Both the position numbers and the translations under genes were made by a program. A stretch of 64,000 nt of DNA from contig NZ_JOFT01000038.1 in the NCBI RefSeq assembly GCF_000725805.1, forward strand, positions 1 through 64,000. Reading direction: 5' to 3'. This document shows, in pieces, positions 25,866-34,759 of the stretch. This DNA is from Streptomyces xanthophaeus (GTDB lineage: Bacteria; Actinomycetota; Actinomycetes; Streptomycetales; Streptomycetaceae). The notes beneath the pieces are model-generated. The model saw nothing but the letters and a program-made list of their open reading frames with translations. It had not been told where the DNA came from and did not search any database. Within the stretch, counting starts at the first letter, position 1. Every line of letters begins with the position of its first letter.

Positions 25866-28571
25866 GTGGAGGAGTACGCGGGCCGGATCCTCGCCGACCG
25901 CTACCGGCTGCCCCTGCCGCCGACGGACGAGTACGAACTGGTCGAGACCCGCGCGTTCGACACCCGTAGCGGACAGGAAGTCCTGGTCCGGCAGGTGCCG
26001 TTGCCGGAGCTCGTCGACGCCGAGATGCTGGACGGGCACCGGGCCCCGGCCGCCGGGCGCCGTTCCGCGGCGGAACTGCCGGCCGTGCGGCGCGCGATCG
26101 AGGCGGCTCAGGCGGCGGCCGCGGTGCCGGACCATCCGCGGCTGGACCAGGTCTTCGACGTGTTCGCCGAGGGCGGGTCGCTGTGGATAGTGAGCGAACT
26201 GGTCCCGGCCCGGCCGCTGGCCGCGCTGATCGCCGATGAACCGCTGACCCCCTACCGGGCGGCGGAAGTCGCCTCCGACGTGCTCACCGCTCTGCGCGTG
26301 CTGCACGCGCACGGCTGGACGCACCGGAACATCACCGTCAGGACGGTCCTGGTCTGCGACGACGGCCGGGTGGTGCTGACGGGACTGGCGGCGGGCGCCG
26401 CCGAGGACGCCCTGTGCGGGTACGACCCCGTCCCCGGGCAGGATTCCGCTCCGGGCAGTGGTACGGGATGGGACGCCCCGCAGGTGCCGGGGGGCGGCGG
26501 CTTCGGCCACGGACCGCAGGAGCCTTACGGGTTAGAGCCCGCACCCGAGCCCGAGCACGTCCCTGCGCCGTTGCCCGCGCCCGTGCAGCCCGTGCAGCCC
26601 GTGCAGCCCGGGCCGGCCGATGCGCCGCTCGTGGCTCCCGGGTACGACACCGGGCCCCGCTACCGCGACCACATCACCCCCGGACGGCCCGAGGAGCGGC
26701 CCGACCCCAAGGCTGCCGCGCGCGCCGGGGCCGTCGCCGCCTACCGGGCCGGGGCGCGGGCCGCCGCGGCCAGGGTCATCGAGGAGCGCAGGGCCGGTGC
26801 CGGGGCCGGTGCCGGGGCCGGTGCCGGGGCCGAACCCGCCCCGGAGGCGCGGCCCGAGGGGTCGACGCTGCCGCACGGGTACTCGTACCCCTACGGCGGC
26901 CCGCAGGGCGGGACCTCCGTGCCCTGGCACGGCGCGACCCCGCGCCGCCCGGCCCTCCCGTCGGCCGGGTCACTGGAGCAGGCGCAGGGCCCCGAGCAGG
27001 GCCGACTGTACGACCCGGCGCAGGACCGGGAGCAGGAGCAGGGCCAGGAGTCGGCGCAGGACCAGGGCCAGGAGTGGGCGCAGGACCAAGGCCAGGAGCG
27101 GTTCCGGGAGCAGGACCCGCAGCAGGGGCCCGAGGGCCGGTACGCGGCTCCGGCCGGGCCGCAGGCCCTCCCGCGGGCCGAGCAGCCGTCCCCGCCGTGG
27201 CCAGGGGCGCAGCCGCAGAACGGGTCCGCCCGGCCGGCCCTGCCCGCACAACTCGCCCTGCCCCAGGGCTACCGTCAGGCCGAAGCCCGCGCCGAAGCCG
27301 CGGAAGCCCGCGCCGCAGCGCAGCCCGGGGCCGTGGACGCGCCCCGTCAGCCCCGCTCCGACGGCTGGGCCGGTGGTCCCCGTACCGGGCTGGACGCCGA
27401 GCGCGCCCGGCTGACCCGGATGGCCGTCGTCGGGGCCGTCACCGAGCGCTGGGCCCCCGAACAGGCGCGTGCCGTGACCGGTCCCTGGCAGCTGGCGGCC
27501 CCCGTCGGGCCCGCCACCGACCTCTGGGCGCTCGGCGCGCTGCTCTACCGCGCCGTGCAGGGGCACGCCCCGTACCCCGAGGACGGCGTCTCCGAGCTCG
27601 TCGAGATGGTGTGCTCCGAGCCGCCCGCCTTCGCCGAGGAATGCGGCGCGCTGCGCCCGGTCGTGGAGTCGCTGCTGCGCCAGGACCCCACCGAACGCCC
27701 CGACTTCGAGGAGCTCCGCGGCTGGCTGCGCTCCCTCGTGCGCTCCGCGCCCGAACCGGAGGCCGGGTTCGCCGCCCTCCCGATGCCGGAGCCCGACCCG
27801 GCGCGGCTGCCCGTCGTGCGCAGGCGCGGCGACCTGCACGGCAGGCACCGCAATCCGGCGGCCCCGCGCAAGCCGCGCGCCCTCGGCCGGATCCTGCTCG
27901 TGGGCATCCTCGTCCTGCTCGCCGGGGCCGTGGCGTACGCGATGGTGTTCATGCCGCGGGCCGGCGAAGAGGGTCGGGGCGGCGCTGCCCCGAGCCCCTC
28001 ACAGGGCCCGACGGGCGGCCCCGCCACGCCCGGTGCCTCGTCCGGCACCCCCACCGGGACGCCCGAGTCCAAGCCCGCGCCGCAGACGGCCACCTCGCCC
28101 GCCGCCCCGGCGGCGCCCGCCCCGGCCGGGTACACCTCCCAGCAGGACCCGGAGCACTTCGAGATCGTGGTGCCGAACGGCTGGGAGCGCCGCGGCATCA
28201 ACGAGGCGGGCCAGGTGCGGTACACCGACGGGCAGTTCGCGCTGACCGTGGTCCCGGGCCGGGACAAGGTCGAGGGCAATCCGGATCCGGCGGCCTACCA
28301 GAAGGACAAGGAACAGGAGCTGACCCCGTACCGCACCTCCACCTGGTCCACGGTCAGCGAGGTCAAGAGCACGAAGGTGGGTCAGCAGCTGCGGGCCACC
28401 GGCAAGTACACGTGGATCGACGGCAACGGCCGCAGCGTGGTGGCCCGCAACTTCGTCGTCGCGCTCGGCGGCAGCTACCACGTGGTCGTGGTGACGGGTC
28501 CGCAGGACGAGGAGGGCAAGGTCACCGAGGTCTTCGAGAAGGCCACGGCGAGTTACCGGGCGGGCGGCTGA
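25866..28571 (+). CDS. membrane pseudokinase with split kinase fold
   Basis: The 901-residue protein keeps the outline of a Hanks kinase but not its chemistry. There is no glycine loop, the VAxK lysine is Arg42, HRD reads HRN (153-155), the following Lys is Thr157, and DFG is replaced by TGL (172-174). After this N-lobe and catalytic-loop part, about 330 residues of low complexity (180-510; Pro/Gln/Glu/Ala-rich with AGAGAG and QDQGQE runs) interrupt the fold. It then resumes with an APE-like WAPE (529-532), DLWALGALLY and a terminal Arg (DPTERPDF). A transmembrane helix (674-695) leads to an extracytoplasmic domain beginning GYTSQQDPEHFEIVVPNGWERRG. GTG 25866 follows GGGGGAGG. It lies between two active kinases and probably regulates or scaffolds them (inference). 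Confidence 0.9.
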   Translation: MEEYAGRILADRYRLPLPPTDEYELVETRAFDTRSGQEVLVRQVPLPELVDAEMLDGHRAPAAGRRSAAELPAVRRAIEAAQAAAAVPDHPRLDQVFDVFAEGGSLWIVSELVPARPLAALIADEPLTPYRAAEVASDVLTALRVLHAHGWTHRNITVRTVLVCDDGRVVLTGLAAGAAEDALCGYDPVPGQDSAPGSGTGWDAPQVPGGGGFGHGPQEPYGLEPAPEPEHVPAPLPAPVQPVQPVQPGPADAPLVAPGYDTGPRYRDHITPGRPEERPDPKAAARAGAVAAYRAGARAAAARVIEERRAGAGAGAGAGAGAEPAPEARPEGSTLPHGYSYPYGGPQGGTSVPWHGATPRRPALPSAGSLEQAQGPEQGRLYDPAQDREQEQGQESAQDQGQEWAQDQGQERFREQDPQQGPEGRYAAPAGPQALPRAEQPSPPWPGAQPQNGSARPALPAQLALPQGYRQAEARAEAAEARAAAQPGAVDAPRQPRSDGWAGGPRTGLDAERARLTRMAVVGAVTERWAPEQARAVTGPWQLAAPVGPATDLWALGALLYRAVQGHAPYPEDGVSELVEMVCSEPPAFAEECGALRPVVESLLRQDPTERPDFEELRGWLRSLVRSAPEPEAGFAALPMPEPDPARLPVVRRRGDLHGRHRNPAAPRKPRALGRILLVGILVLLAGAVAYAMVFMPRAGEEGRGGAAPSPSQGPTGGPATPGASSGTPTGTPESKPAPQTATSPAAPAAPAPAGYTSQQDPEHFEIVVPNGWERRGINEAGQVRYTDGQFALTVVPGRDKVEGNPDPAAYQKDKEQELTPYRTSTWSTVSEVKSTKVGQQLRATGKYTWIDGNGRSVVARNFVVALGGSYHVVVVTGPQDEEGKVTEVFEKATASYRAGG
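26797..26832 (+). repeat. 12-base tandem repeat inside the pseudokinase insertion
   Basis: The unit GGTGCCGGGGCC occurs three times in a row, encoding Gly-Ala dipeptides in the low-complexity insertion. Confidence 0.75.
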
Positions 28572-28696
28572 GGCCGTGCTGACGGACGATCAGTACGGCA
28601 ATTGCGTCACAGTGCTGTCTCACCGCGCCCGCGTGGTTCCAGCAGCGCCCAAGGGCTCCGTAATCTGGCCCGAAGTGCACAGAGCGGCGGGGTTTC

Positions 28697-30337
28697 GTGG
28701 AACAGCAGACAGGTGCGGGCGCCGTGCTCGCGGGCCGGTACCGGCTCGTGGAGCCCATCGGACGCGGCGGCATGGGCAAGGTGTGGCGCGCGCATGACGA
28801 GCTGCTCCACAGGACGGTCGCGGTCAAGGAACTGACGGCGGGTCTGTACGTCGCCCAGGCCGACCGCGAGGTCCTGCACGCCCGGACCCAGAAGGAGGCG
28901 CGGGCGGCTGCCCGCATCCAGCACCCGGCGGTCGTCACCGTCCACGACGTCCTCGAACACGACGACCGGCCGTGGATCGTCATGGAGTACATCGACGGTC
29001 CCTCGCTGGCCGAGGCGGCCAAGGCGGCGGGCCGGATCGAGCCGCGCGAGGCGGCCAGGATCGGGCTCCACGTCCTGGGTGCGCTGCGCGCCGCGCACGC
29101 GGTCGGTGTCCTGCACCGGGACGTGAAGCCGGGCAACGTGCTGCTGGCCAAGGACGGGCGGGTCCTGCTCACGGACTTCGGGATCGCCGCGATCGAGGGC
29201 GATTCGTCCATCACGCGCACCGGCGAACTCGTGGGCTCCATCGACTACCTGGCGCCGGAGCGGGTCACCGGAGGGGTTCCCGACCCGTCATCCGACCTGT
29301 GGTCGCTGGGCGCCACCCTGTACACGGCGGTGGAGGCCCGCTCTCCGTTCCGTCGTACGTCGCCCATCTCCAGCCTCCAGGCCGTGGTGAACGACGAGCC
29401 GCCGGCCCTGCGCCAGGCGGGCGCCCTGGGGCCGGTCATCACGGCGCTGCTGCGCAAGGACCCGGCGCACCGTCCATCGGCCGTGGAGGCCGAACGGATG
29501 CTGCTGGAGGCGATGGAGGGCCGCGAGCCCAAGGCGGCCCAGGCGTACGTACCGACGCGGGCGGTCGGAGCCGAGGAGCTGGCCCCGGCGCAGAACGGGC
29601 CGCAGGAGCCGGCCCCGGCGGGCGACGCCGCGCAGACGGCCCCGCTGCCGGAGCCCGCCGGTTCCGGGACGCTGTTGGCTGCCGCTCCCGCGGTCCAGGG
29701 CGGCGGCTGGATCAGACGCGCCGCGGTGGTCGCGCTGGTGGCGGCGCTGCTCGGCGGCGGCGGTGTGTTCGGGATCCTCAAGTACACCGGGGACTCGGGG
29801 ACGGAGCGGAGCACGAGTTCCACGGGCGGGCCGTCGGGCGGGCAGTCGGGCGACGACGGGAAGCCGCAGGAGGTGGCGCCGCCGGCCGGCTACAGCAAGG
29901 TCACCGACCCCTCCGGGTTCACGCTCTTCATCCCGGACGGCTGGACGCGCATGGTGAACGGCAGCCAGATCGACTACACCCCGGACAACGGGAAGCGCTA
30001 CATCCGGATCGCCGCCGACTCGACACCGGACTACGAGAACCCGTACGCGCACGTGCTCGACCTGGAGCGGCAGGTGCAGAAGCGGACGGACTACAAGCGG
30101 GAGAAGCTGGAGCCGAACACCTTCAGGGACAGCCTGCGGTCCGCGCTCTGGGAGTTCACCTGGACCGAGAAGGGCGTGCACGCCGGACCCCGCCGGGCCA
30201 TCGAGCAGATGTACATCGCTCCGGACGGCACCGAGTACGCGATCTACATGACGAGCCCGGTCTCCGTCTGGAGCACGACTCGCCAGCAGTTCGACGTGGT
30301 GCTCAGCGGCTGGGAGCCGCCCGCCCCGAAGTCCTGA
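28697..30337 (+). CDS. membrane Ser/Thr protein kinase
   Basis: This 546-residue Hanks-type kinase has an intact domain: glycine loop GRGGMG 22-27, Lys44 in VAVKEL, Glu67, HRD 140-142, DFG 160-162 and APE (LAPER). A short Ala/Pro linker, one transmembrane helix (about 341-362) and an extracytoplasmic domain follow (from about residue 399: GYSKVTDPSGFTLFIPDGWTRM). That domain resembles the C-terminal domains of the two upstream genes. The GTG start at 28697 has only a weak G-rich site. It lies 125 bases after the pseudokinase, same strand. It is probably autophosphorylating; substrates are unknown. Confidence 0.94.
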   Translation: MEQQTGAGAVLAGRYRLVEPIGRGGMGKVWRAHDELLHRTVAVKELTAGLYVAQADREVLHARTQKEARAAARIQHPAVVTVHDVLEHDDRPWIVMEYIDGPSLAEAAKAAGRIEPREAARIGLHVLGALRAAHAVGVLHRDVKPGNVLLAKDGRVLLTDFGIAAIEGDSSITRTGELVGSIDYLAPERVTGGVPDPSSDLWSLGATLYTAVEARSPFRRTSPISSLQAVVNDEPPALRQAGALGPVITALLRKDPAHRPSAVEAERMLLEAMEGREPKAAQAYVPTRAVGAEELAPAQNGPQEPAPAGDAAQTAPLPEPAGSGTLLAAAPAVQGGGWIRRAAVVALVAALLGGGGVFGILKYTGDSGTERSTSSTGGPSGGQSGDDGKPQEVAPPAGYSKVTDPSGFTLFIPDGWTRMVNGSQIDYTPDNGKRYIRIAADSTPDYENPYAHVLDLERQVQKRTDYKREKLEPNTFRDSLRSALWEFTWTEKGVHAGPRRAIEQMYIAPDGTEYAIYMTSPVSVWSTTRQQFDVVLSGWEPPAPKS

Positions 30338-30430
30338 TCACGGCACCCTGCCAGCAATCACTGGCGGAAATGGCAAAATCCGGTTACCCACGGGTACCCA
30401 AAGGCCCGCGGGCGCAATACGCTCACCGCC

Positions 30431-32062
30431 ATGACGGACTCGCAGGCCCCCGCCGCCCCCCTCCGCACCGCACCGCAGCCCACCAACCCGGTCGCCCCGG
30501 CCCCGGTCGGCGCCCGCACCGCCGCCGACGTGGTGACCCCCGACCTGGTCGCCCGGCTGACCCGCGGAGTGCTCGGGTCCGGCCGCACCGCCAACCACAC
30601 GCCCTTCACCGGTGACCAGCTGGCGGAACTGCCCGAGGCCACCCCCGAGGACGTCGCCGAGGCCTTCGACAAGGCCCGCGCCGCCCAGCCCGCCTGGGCC
30701 GCCGTCCCCGTACGCAAGCGGGCGGCCGTCCTGCTGCGCTTCCACGACCTGGTCCTGGCCCGGCAGGCCGAGGTGCTCGACCTCATCCAGCTGGAGACCG
30801 GCAAGGCCCGCCTGCACGCCCACGAGGAGGTCCAGGCCGTCGCCGTGGCCGCCCGCCACTACGGCCGCAAGGCGCCCTCGTACCTGCGGCCCAAGGGCCA
30901 CACGGGCGCGATGCCCACCCTCACCAAGGTCACCGAGCTGCGTCAGCCGCGCGGGGTCGTCGGCCAGATCGCCCCCTGGAACTACCCCCTGGAACTGTCG
31001 GTCGGCGACGCCCTGCCCGCCTTCGTCTCGGGCAACGCGGTCGTCATGAAGCCCGACACCGAGACCGCGCTGACCGCCCTGTGGGCCCGCGACCTGCTGA
31101 TCGAGGCCGGACTGCCCGCCGAGGTCTTCCAGATCGTCCTCGGCGACGGCCCCGTCGTCGGCCCCGAGGTGGTCCGCCACGCCGACTACGTCTCGTTCAC
31201 CGGCTCCACCCGCACCGGCCGCGAGGTCGCCCAGGGCGCGGCCGCCCGCCTCGTCGGGGTCTCCCTGGAACTCGGCGGCAAGAACGCCATGCTCGTCCTG
31301 CACGACGCCGACATCGAGAAGGCCGCCGCGGGAGCCGTGCGCGCCTGCTTCTCCTCCGCCGGCCAGCTGTGCATCTCCATCGAGCGGCTCTACGTCCACG
31401 CCTCGGTCGCCGACGCGTTCCTGGAGCGGTTCGCCGCCCGCACCAAGGCCATGCGCCTGGGCAGTTCCCTGGCCTACGGCGCCGACATGGGCTCGCTGGT
31501 CGGGGAGCGCCAGCTGGAGACCGTACAGCGGCACGTGGACGAGGCCGTCGCCAAGGGCGCCACCCTCGTCGCGGGCGGTACCGCCCGGCCCGACATCGGC
31601 CCCCTGTTCTACGAGCCCACCATCCTCGACGGGGTCGAGGCACCCATGGCCGTGTGCGGCGAGGAGACCTTCGGCCCGGTCGTCTCCGTCTACCGCTTCA
31701 CCGACGAGGACCAGGCCGTCGCCGAGGCCAACGCCACCGCCTACGGCCTCAACGCCAGCGTGTGGACCAAGGACTCCCGCCGCGGCCACGCCGTGGCCGC
31801 CCGCCTGCGCACCGGCACCGTCAACATCAACGAGGGCTACGCCCCCGCCTACGGCAGCGCCCAGGCACCCATGGGCGGCATGAAGGACTCCGGCCTCGGC
31901 CGCCGCCACGGCTCCGAGGGCATCCTCAAGTACACCGAGGCCCAGACCGTCGCCCACCAGCGGCTGCTCCCGATGGCGCCCTCGCTGGGCATGGACGACG
32001 AGAAGTACGCGGCGTTCATGACCCGCAGCCTCAAGGTCATGAAGGCTCTCCGACTGCGTTAG
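30431..32062 (+). CDS. gabD: succinic-semialdehyde dehydrogenase (NADP+)
   Basis: This 543-residue aldehyde dehydrogenase oxidises succinic semialdehyde to succinate, the last step of the GABA route feeding the TCA cycle in the cytoplasm. The APWNYPLELS cofactor motif is near residue 181, the general base Glu280 is in SLELGGKN, and the catalytic Cys314 is in SSAGQLC; the sequence resembles the actinobacterial GabD2 group. An extra N-terminal ~50 residues are Pro/Ala-rich. ATG 30431 is chosen. It lies 10 bases before the GMC oxidoreductase, so both are likely co-transcribed. The exact substrate is assigned from family resemblance. Confidence 0.88.
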   Translation: MTDSQAPAAPLRTAPQPTNPVAPAPVGARTAADVVTPDLVARLTRGVLGSGRTANHTPFTGDQLAELPEATPEDVAEAFDKARAAQPAWAAVPVRKRAAVLLRFHDLVLARQAEVLDLIQLETGKARLHAHEEVQAVAVAARHYGRKAPSYLRPKGHTGAMPTLTKVTELRQPRGVVGQIAPWNYPLELSVGDALPAFVSGNAVVMKPDTETALTALWARDLLIEAGLPAEVFQIVLGDGPVVGPEVVRHADYVSFTGSTRTGREVAQGAAARLVGVSLELGGKNAMLVLHDADIEKAAAGAVRACFSSAGQLCISIERLYVHASVADAFLERFAARTKAMRLGSSLAYGADMGSLVGERQLETVQRHVDEAVAKGATLVAGGTARPDIGPLFYEPTILDGVEAPMAVCGEETFGPVVSVYRFTDEDQAVAEANATAYGLNASVWTKDSRRGHAVAARLRTGTVNINEGYAPAYGSAQAPMGGMKDSGLGRRHGSEGILKYTEAQTVAHQRLLPMAPSLGMDDEKYAAFMTRSLKVMKALRLR

Positions 32063-32072
32063 GGGCACGCCC

Positions 32073-33863
32073 GTGTCGTACGACTACGACGTCATCGTCA
32101 TCGGTTCGGGCTTCGGCGGCTCGGTGTCGGCCCTGCGCCTCACCGAGAAGGGCTACCGGGTCGGCGTCCTGGAGGCAGGACGCCGGTTCACCCGCGAGAG
32201 CCTGCCGAAGAACAGCTGGGACCTGCGCAACTACCTGTGGGCCCCGGCCCTCGGGCTGTACGGGATCCAGCGGATCCACCTGCTCGGCAACGTGATGGTC
32301 CTCGCGGGCGCCGGGGTGGGCGGCGGCTCGCTCAACTACGCCAACACCCTGTACGTCCCGCCCGCCCCCTTCTTCGAGGACCGGCAGTGGGCGTCCATCA
32401 CCGACTGGCGCGAGGAACTGGCCCCGTACTACGACCAGGCCAGGCGGATGCTCGGGGTCCGGCTGAACCCGACCCTGACCCCCTCCGACGTCCACCTCAA
32501 GGCGGCCGCCGCCAGGATGGGCGTCGCGGACTCCTTCCACATGGCCCCGGTCGGCGTCTTCTTCGGCGACGGGGACGACGCCGAAGGGCAGCACAAGGTC
32601 CGGCCCGGCGAGGAGGTCGCCGACCCCTACTTCGGCGGCGCGGGCCCGGCCCGCAAGGCCTGCACCGAATGCGGCGAGTGCATGACCGGCTGCCGCCACG
32701 GCGCGAAGAACACCCTGAACGAGAACTACCTGCACCTCGCCGAGCGGGCCGGAGCCGTCATCCACCCGATGACCACCGTCACGGCGCTCTCCGAGGACCC
32801 CGACGGCGGCTACCGCGTCCGCACCGTCCCCACCGACGGCCGCCGCAAGGGCCGCGCCAAGGTGCTGCGCGCCCCGCACGTGGTCGTCGCGGCGGGTACC
32901 TACGGCACGCAGACGCTGCTGCACACCATGAAGGACCGGGGCGAGCTGCCGCGGCTGTCGGACCGGCTCGGCGACCTGACCCGGACCAACTCCGAGGGGC
33001 TGGTCGGCGCGCAGACCGACGACCGCCGCTACCGCAAGCGGCACGGCGCCGGGCAGCGGGCCGACTTCACCCGGGGCGTGGCGATCACCTCCTCGGTGCA
33101 CCCCAACGCCGACACCCACATCGAGCCCGTCCGCTACGGCAAGGGCTCCAACGCCATGGGGTTCATGACCGTCCTCCAGGTCCCCTACGCCCGCCACCGG
33201 GTACGGGCCTGGCTGGCCAGGACGGTCAAGCACCCCGTGCAGTTCGCGCGCTCCCTGTCCAACCGGCGCTGGTCGGAGCGGACCATCATCGGCCTGGTCA
33301 TGCAGTCGCTGGACAACTCCCTGACGACCTACCGCAAGCCCGGCGGGATCGGGAAGGGGCTGCTCACCGCACGGCAGGGCCACGGCGCCCCGAACCCGGT
33401 GCAGATCGCGGAGGCCACGCAGGCCGCGACCCTGCTGGCCGAGGAGATCAACGGGTTCGCGGGCAGCAACATCGGCGAGCTGATGGGCACCCCGCTGACG
33501 GCGCACTTCCTCGGCGGCTGCCCCATCGGGGCCTCGGCGGCCGAAGGCGTGGTGGACCCGTACCACCGGCTCTACGGGTACCCCGGCATCTCGGTGGTCG
33601 ACGGAGCCGCGGTCTCCGCGAACCTCGGGGTGAACCCGTCGCTGACGATCACGGCGCAGGCGGAGCGGGCGATGTCGTTCTGGCCGAACAAGGGCGAGCG
33701 CGATCCGCGGCCCGAGCAGGGCGCGGCGTACACCCGCCTCGCAGCGGTGGAGCCGGCCGCCCCGGCCGTCCCCGAGAAGGCCTTCGGCGCGCTGCGGCTG
33801 CCGTTCCTGGGGGTCCCGGAGGTCCCGCCGAAACAGGACCGCGGGGACGCGCTCACGCAGTGA
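32073..33863 (+). CDS. GMC-family FAD oxidoreductase with four-Cys cluster
   Basis: This 596-residue flavoprotein is of the glucose-methanol-choline superfamily, in the subgroup near cholesterol oxidases. The FAD motif IVIGSGFGGSVSALRL is near residues 8-24, AGAGVGGGSLNYANTLY follows, and the C-terminal active-site/FAD motif ends VVDGAAVSANLGVNPSLTITAQAERAM. Four cysteines (C197, C200, C203, C207; CxxCxxCxxxC) precede RHGAKNTLNENYL, a pattern seen in this subgroup that could bind a metal or Fe-S centre (inference). GTG 32073 is 10 bases after the dehydrogenase stop, suggesting coupled oxidation of an alcohol and its aldehyde. Substrate unknown. Confidence 0.9.
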   Translation: MSYDYDVIVIGSGFGGSVSALRLTEKGYRVGVLEAGRRFTRESLPKNSWDLRNYLWAPALGLYGIQRIHLLGNVMVLAGAGVGGGSLNYANTLYVPPAPFFEDRQWASITDWREELAPYYDQARRMLGVRLNPTLTPSDVHLKAAAARMGVADSFHMAPVGVFFGDGDDAEGQHKVRPGEEVADPYFGGAGPARKACTECGECMTGCRHGAKNTLNENYLHLAERAGAVIHPMTTVTALSEDPDGGYRVRTVPTDGRRKGRAKVLRAPHVVVAAGTYGTQTLLHTMKDRGELPRLSDRLGDLTRTNSEGLVGAQTDDRRYRKRHGAGQRADFTRGVAITSSVHPNADTHIEPVRYGKGSNAMGFMTVLQVPYARHRVRAWLARTVKHPVQFARSLSNRRWSERTIIGLVMQSLDNSLTTYRKPGGIGKGLLTARQGHGAPNPVQIAEATQAATLLAEEINGFAGSNIGELMGTPLTAHFLGGCPIGASAAEGVVDPYHRLYGYPGISVVDGAAVSANLGVNPSLTITAQAERAMSFWPNKGERDPRPEQGAAYTRLAAVEPAAPAVPEKAFGALRLPFLGVPEVPPKQDRGDALTQ

Positions 33864-33870
33864 CGCAGTG

Positions 33871-33911
33871 ACGCAGGGACTGCGCTCCCCCTCCGAGCGC
33901 AGTTCCTGCGT
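33871..33911 (+). terminator. terminator after the GMC oxidoreductase
   Basis: A 17-base-pair stem with one G-U pair (33871-33887 with 33895-33911) and a 7-base loop lies 7 bases after the stop codon. Confidence 0.9.
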
Positions 33912-34041
33912 GCAAGGGGTGACACGTGATCAGGGTGGATGGTTGTACCGGAACCCCGCGGACGGGCCTGTGGCGTCCGTCACACGGTGAGCCGACCGGG
34001 GGTGTGGCGGCCCCGGAGGCGGGACGCGGCCGGGAAAAGGA

Positions 34042-34075
34042 ACGGCCGGCCCGGGGCGTCCCCCGGGCCGGCCGT
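34042..34075 (-). terminator. second hairpin terminator, probably for the chorismate mutase transcript
   Basis: A perfect 15-base-pair stem (34042-34056 with 34061-34075) is followed on the minus strand by TTCCTTTTCC. That U-rich tail fits termination of the minus-strand gene that stops at 34304, giving a 3' UTR of about 230 bases. Confidence 0.75.
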
Positions 34076-34303
34076 CCTTCTACGGGGTGACCGGGCTGCT
34101 GTCCCCTGCCGTCCGGTCACGCGAAGGAGCGAGGTCCCACGACGCACGCTCCACCGGCCGTGCGTCTCATCGCTCCAGCGGAGCCACGCGTGGTGTTGCG
34201 GTCCGCGACTGGCTGGCGCGGCCAACCACACCAACGAAGGGCGGTGGGGGCGGTCACGGGCCGATCGGGTGACGAACGGCCGACCGCAGCGGGCACCACG
34301 GCG

Positions 34304-34567
34304 TCAGACCCGGCCCCGGCAGAGCTCCAGCAGGGTCATCGCGAGCGCGGTCCCGGGCTTGCCGAGGGCGTCGCTCCAGTGCGAGAGCACCTCCATCTCG
34401 CGCGACAGGTGCACCCGGCGGCCGCCGGAGGTGATCCGGGCCTCCTGGATGACCGTCGAGACGGCCATGCGTTCCTGGATCAGGCCGATGATGCGGTCGT
34501 CGAGGGCGTCGATGCGCATCCGGGAGTCGGCGATCAGCTGCTCGGGGGTGGTGGTCGTGGCGTTCAT
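34304..34567 (-). CDS. chorismate mutase (AroQ type)
   Basis: This 87-residue all-helical AroQ chorismate mutase makes prephenate from chorismate for Phe/Tyr synthesis. The first helix (LIADSRMRIDALDDRIIGLIQERMAVSTVIQEARI) carries the conserved Arg and Asp/Arg residues, and later helices contain HLSREMEVLSHWSDALGKPG. Two Met codons are possible. An AGGAGAG site lies about nine bases before ATG 34567 but almost touches ATG 34573, so the former is preferred. The leader includes a large hairpin and a ten-codon reading frame. It is divergent from guaA and stands alone. Confidence 0.88.
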   Translation of the reverse strand: MNATTTTPEQLIADSRMRIDALDDRIIGLIQERMAVSTVIQEARITSGGRRVHLSREMEVLSHWSDALGKPGTALAMTLLELCRGRV

Positions 34568-34624
34568 GTCCATCTCTCCTGTGGTGTGGGTCGTGGCTCG
34601 TACCGACAGGAGTGCGGGAACGCA

Positions 34625-34658
34625 GGAGCGCCCCGGTCCTGTCGGACCGGGGCGCTCC
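34625..34658 (-). promoter_or_regulatory. leader hairpin upstream of chorismate mutase
   Basis: A perfect 15-base-pair stem (34625-34639 with 34644-34658) and a 4-base loop lies in the 5' leader of the minus-strand gene, 58 bases before its start codon. Strength and position suggest an attenuator or processing signal, although no U-run follows. Confidence 0.55.
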
Positions 34659-34664
34659 GGGAAA

Positions 34665-34697
34665 TCAGTGGCTCAAGCGAGCATCACGAGGACCCAT
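34665..34697 (-). CDS. possible ten-codon leader peptide
   Basis: ATG to TGA encodes MGPRDARLSH and ends six bases before the leader hairpin of chorismate mutase. Its location is typical of a translated leader, but it contains no Trp, Phe or Tyr codons and only a weak ribosome-binding site, so it could be chance. Confidence 0.25.
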   Translation of the reverse strand: MGPRDARLSH

Positions 34698-34759
34698 GGC
34701 GACCGGACCGACCGGTGCCATAGGTAAAGAGGAAGCTCAGCTGCTTGCGCATGGGACGG

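Larger units (their letters stand above)
33864..34303. other. convergent gap between the GMC oxidoreductase and chorismate mutase
   Basis: This 440-base gap contains two strong hairpins (33871-33911 and 34042-34075) and no gene I can support. A three-fold TGACGCAG repeat runs across the GMC stop codon (33854-33876). The stretch 34080-34303 shows nothing recognisable. Confidence 0.7.

Noticed and set aside
34665..34697. Classical Trp/Phe/Tyr attenuator leader for chorismate mutase
   Set aside because: The short frame contains no aromatic codons, so ordinary ribosome-stalling attenuation is not supported; kept only as a low-confidence leader peptide.
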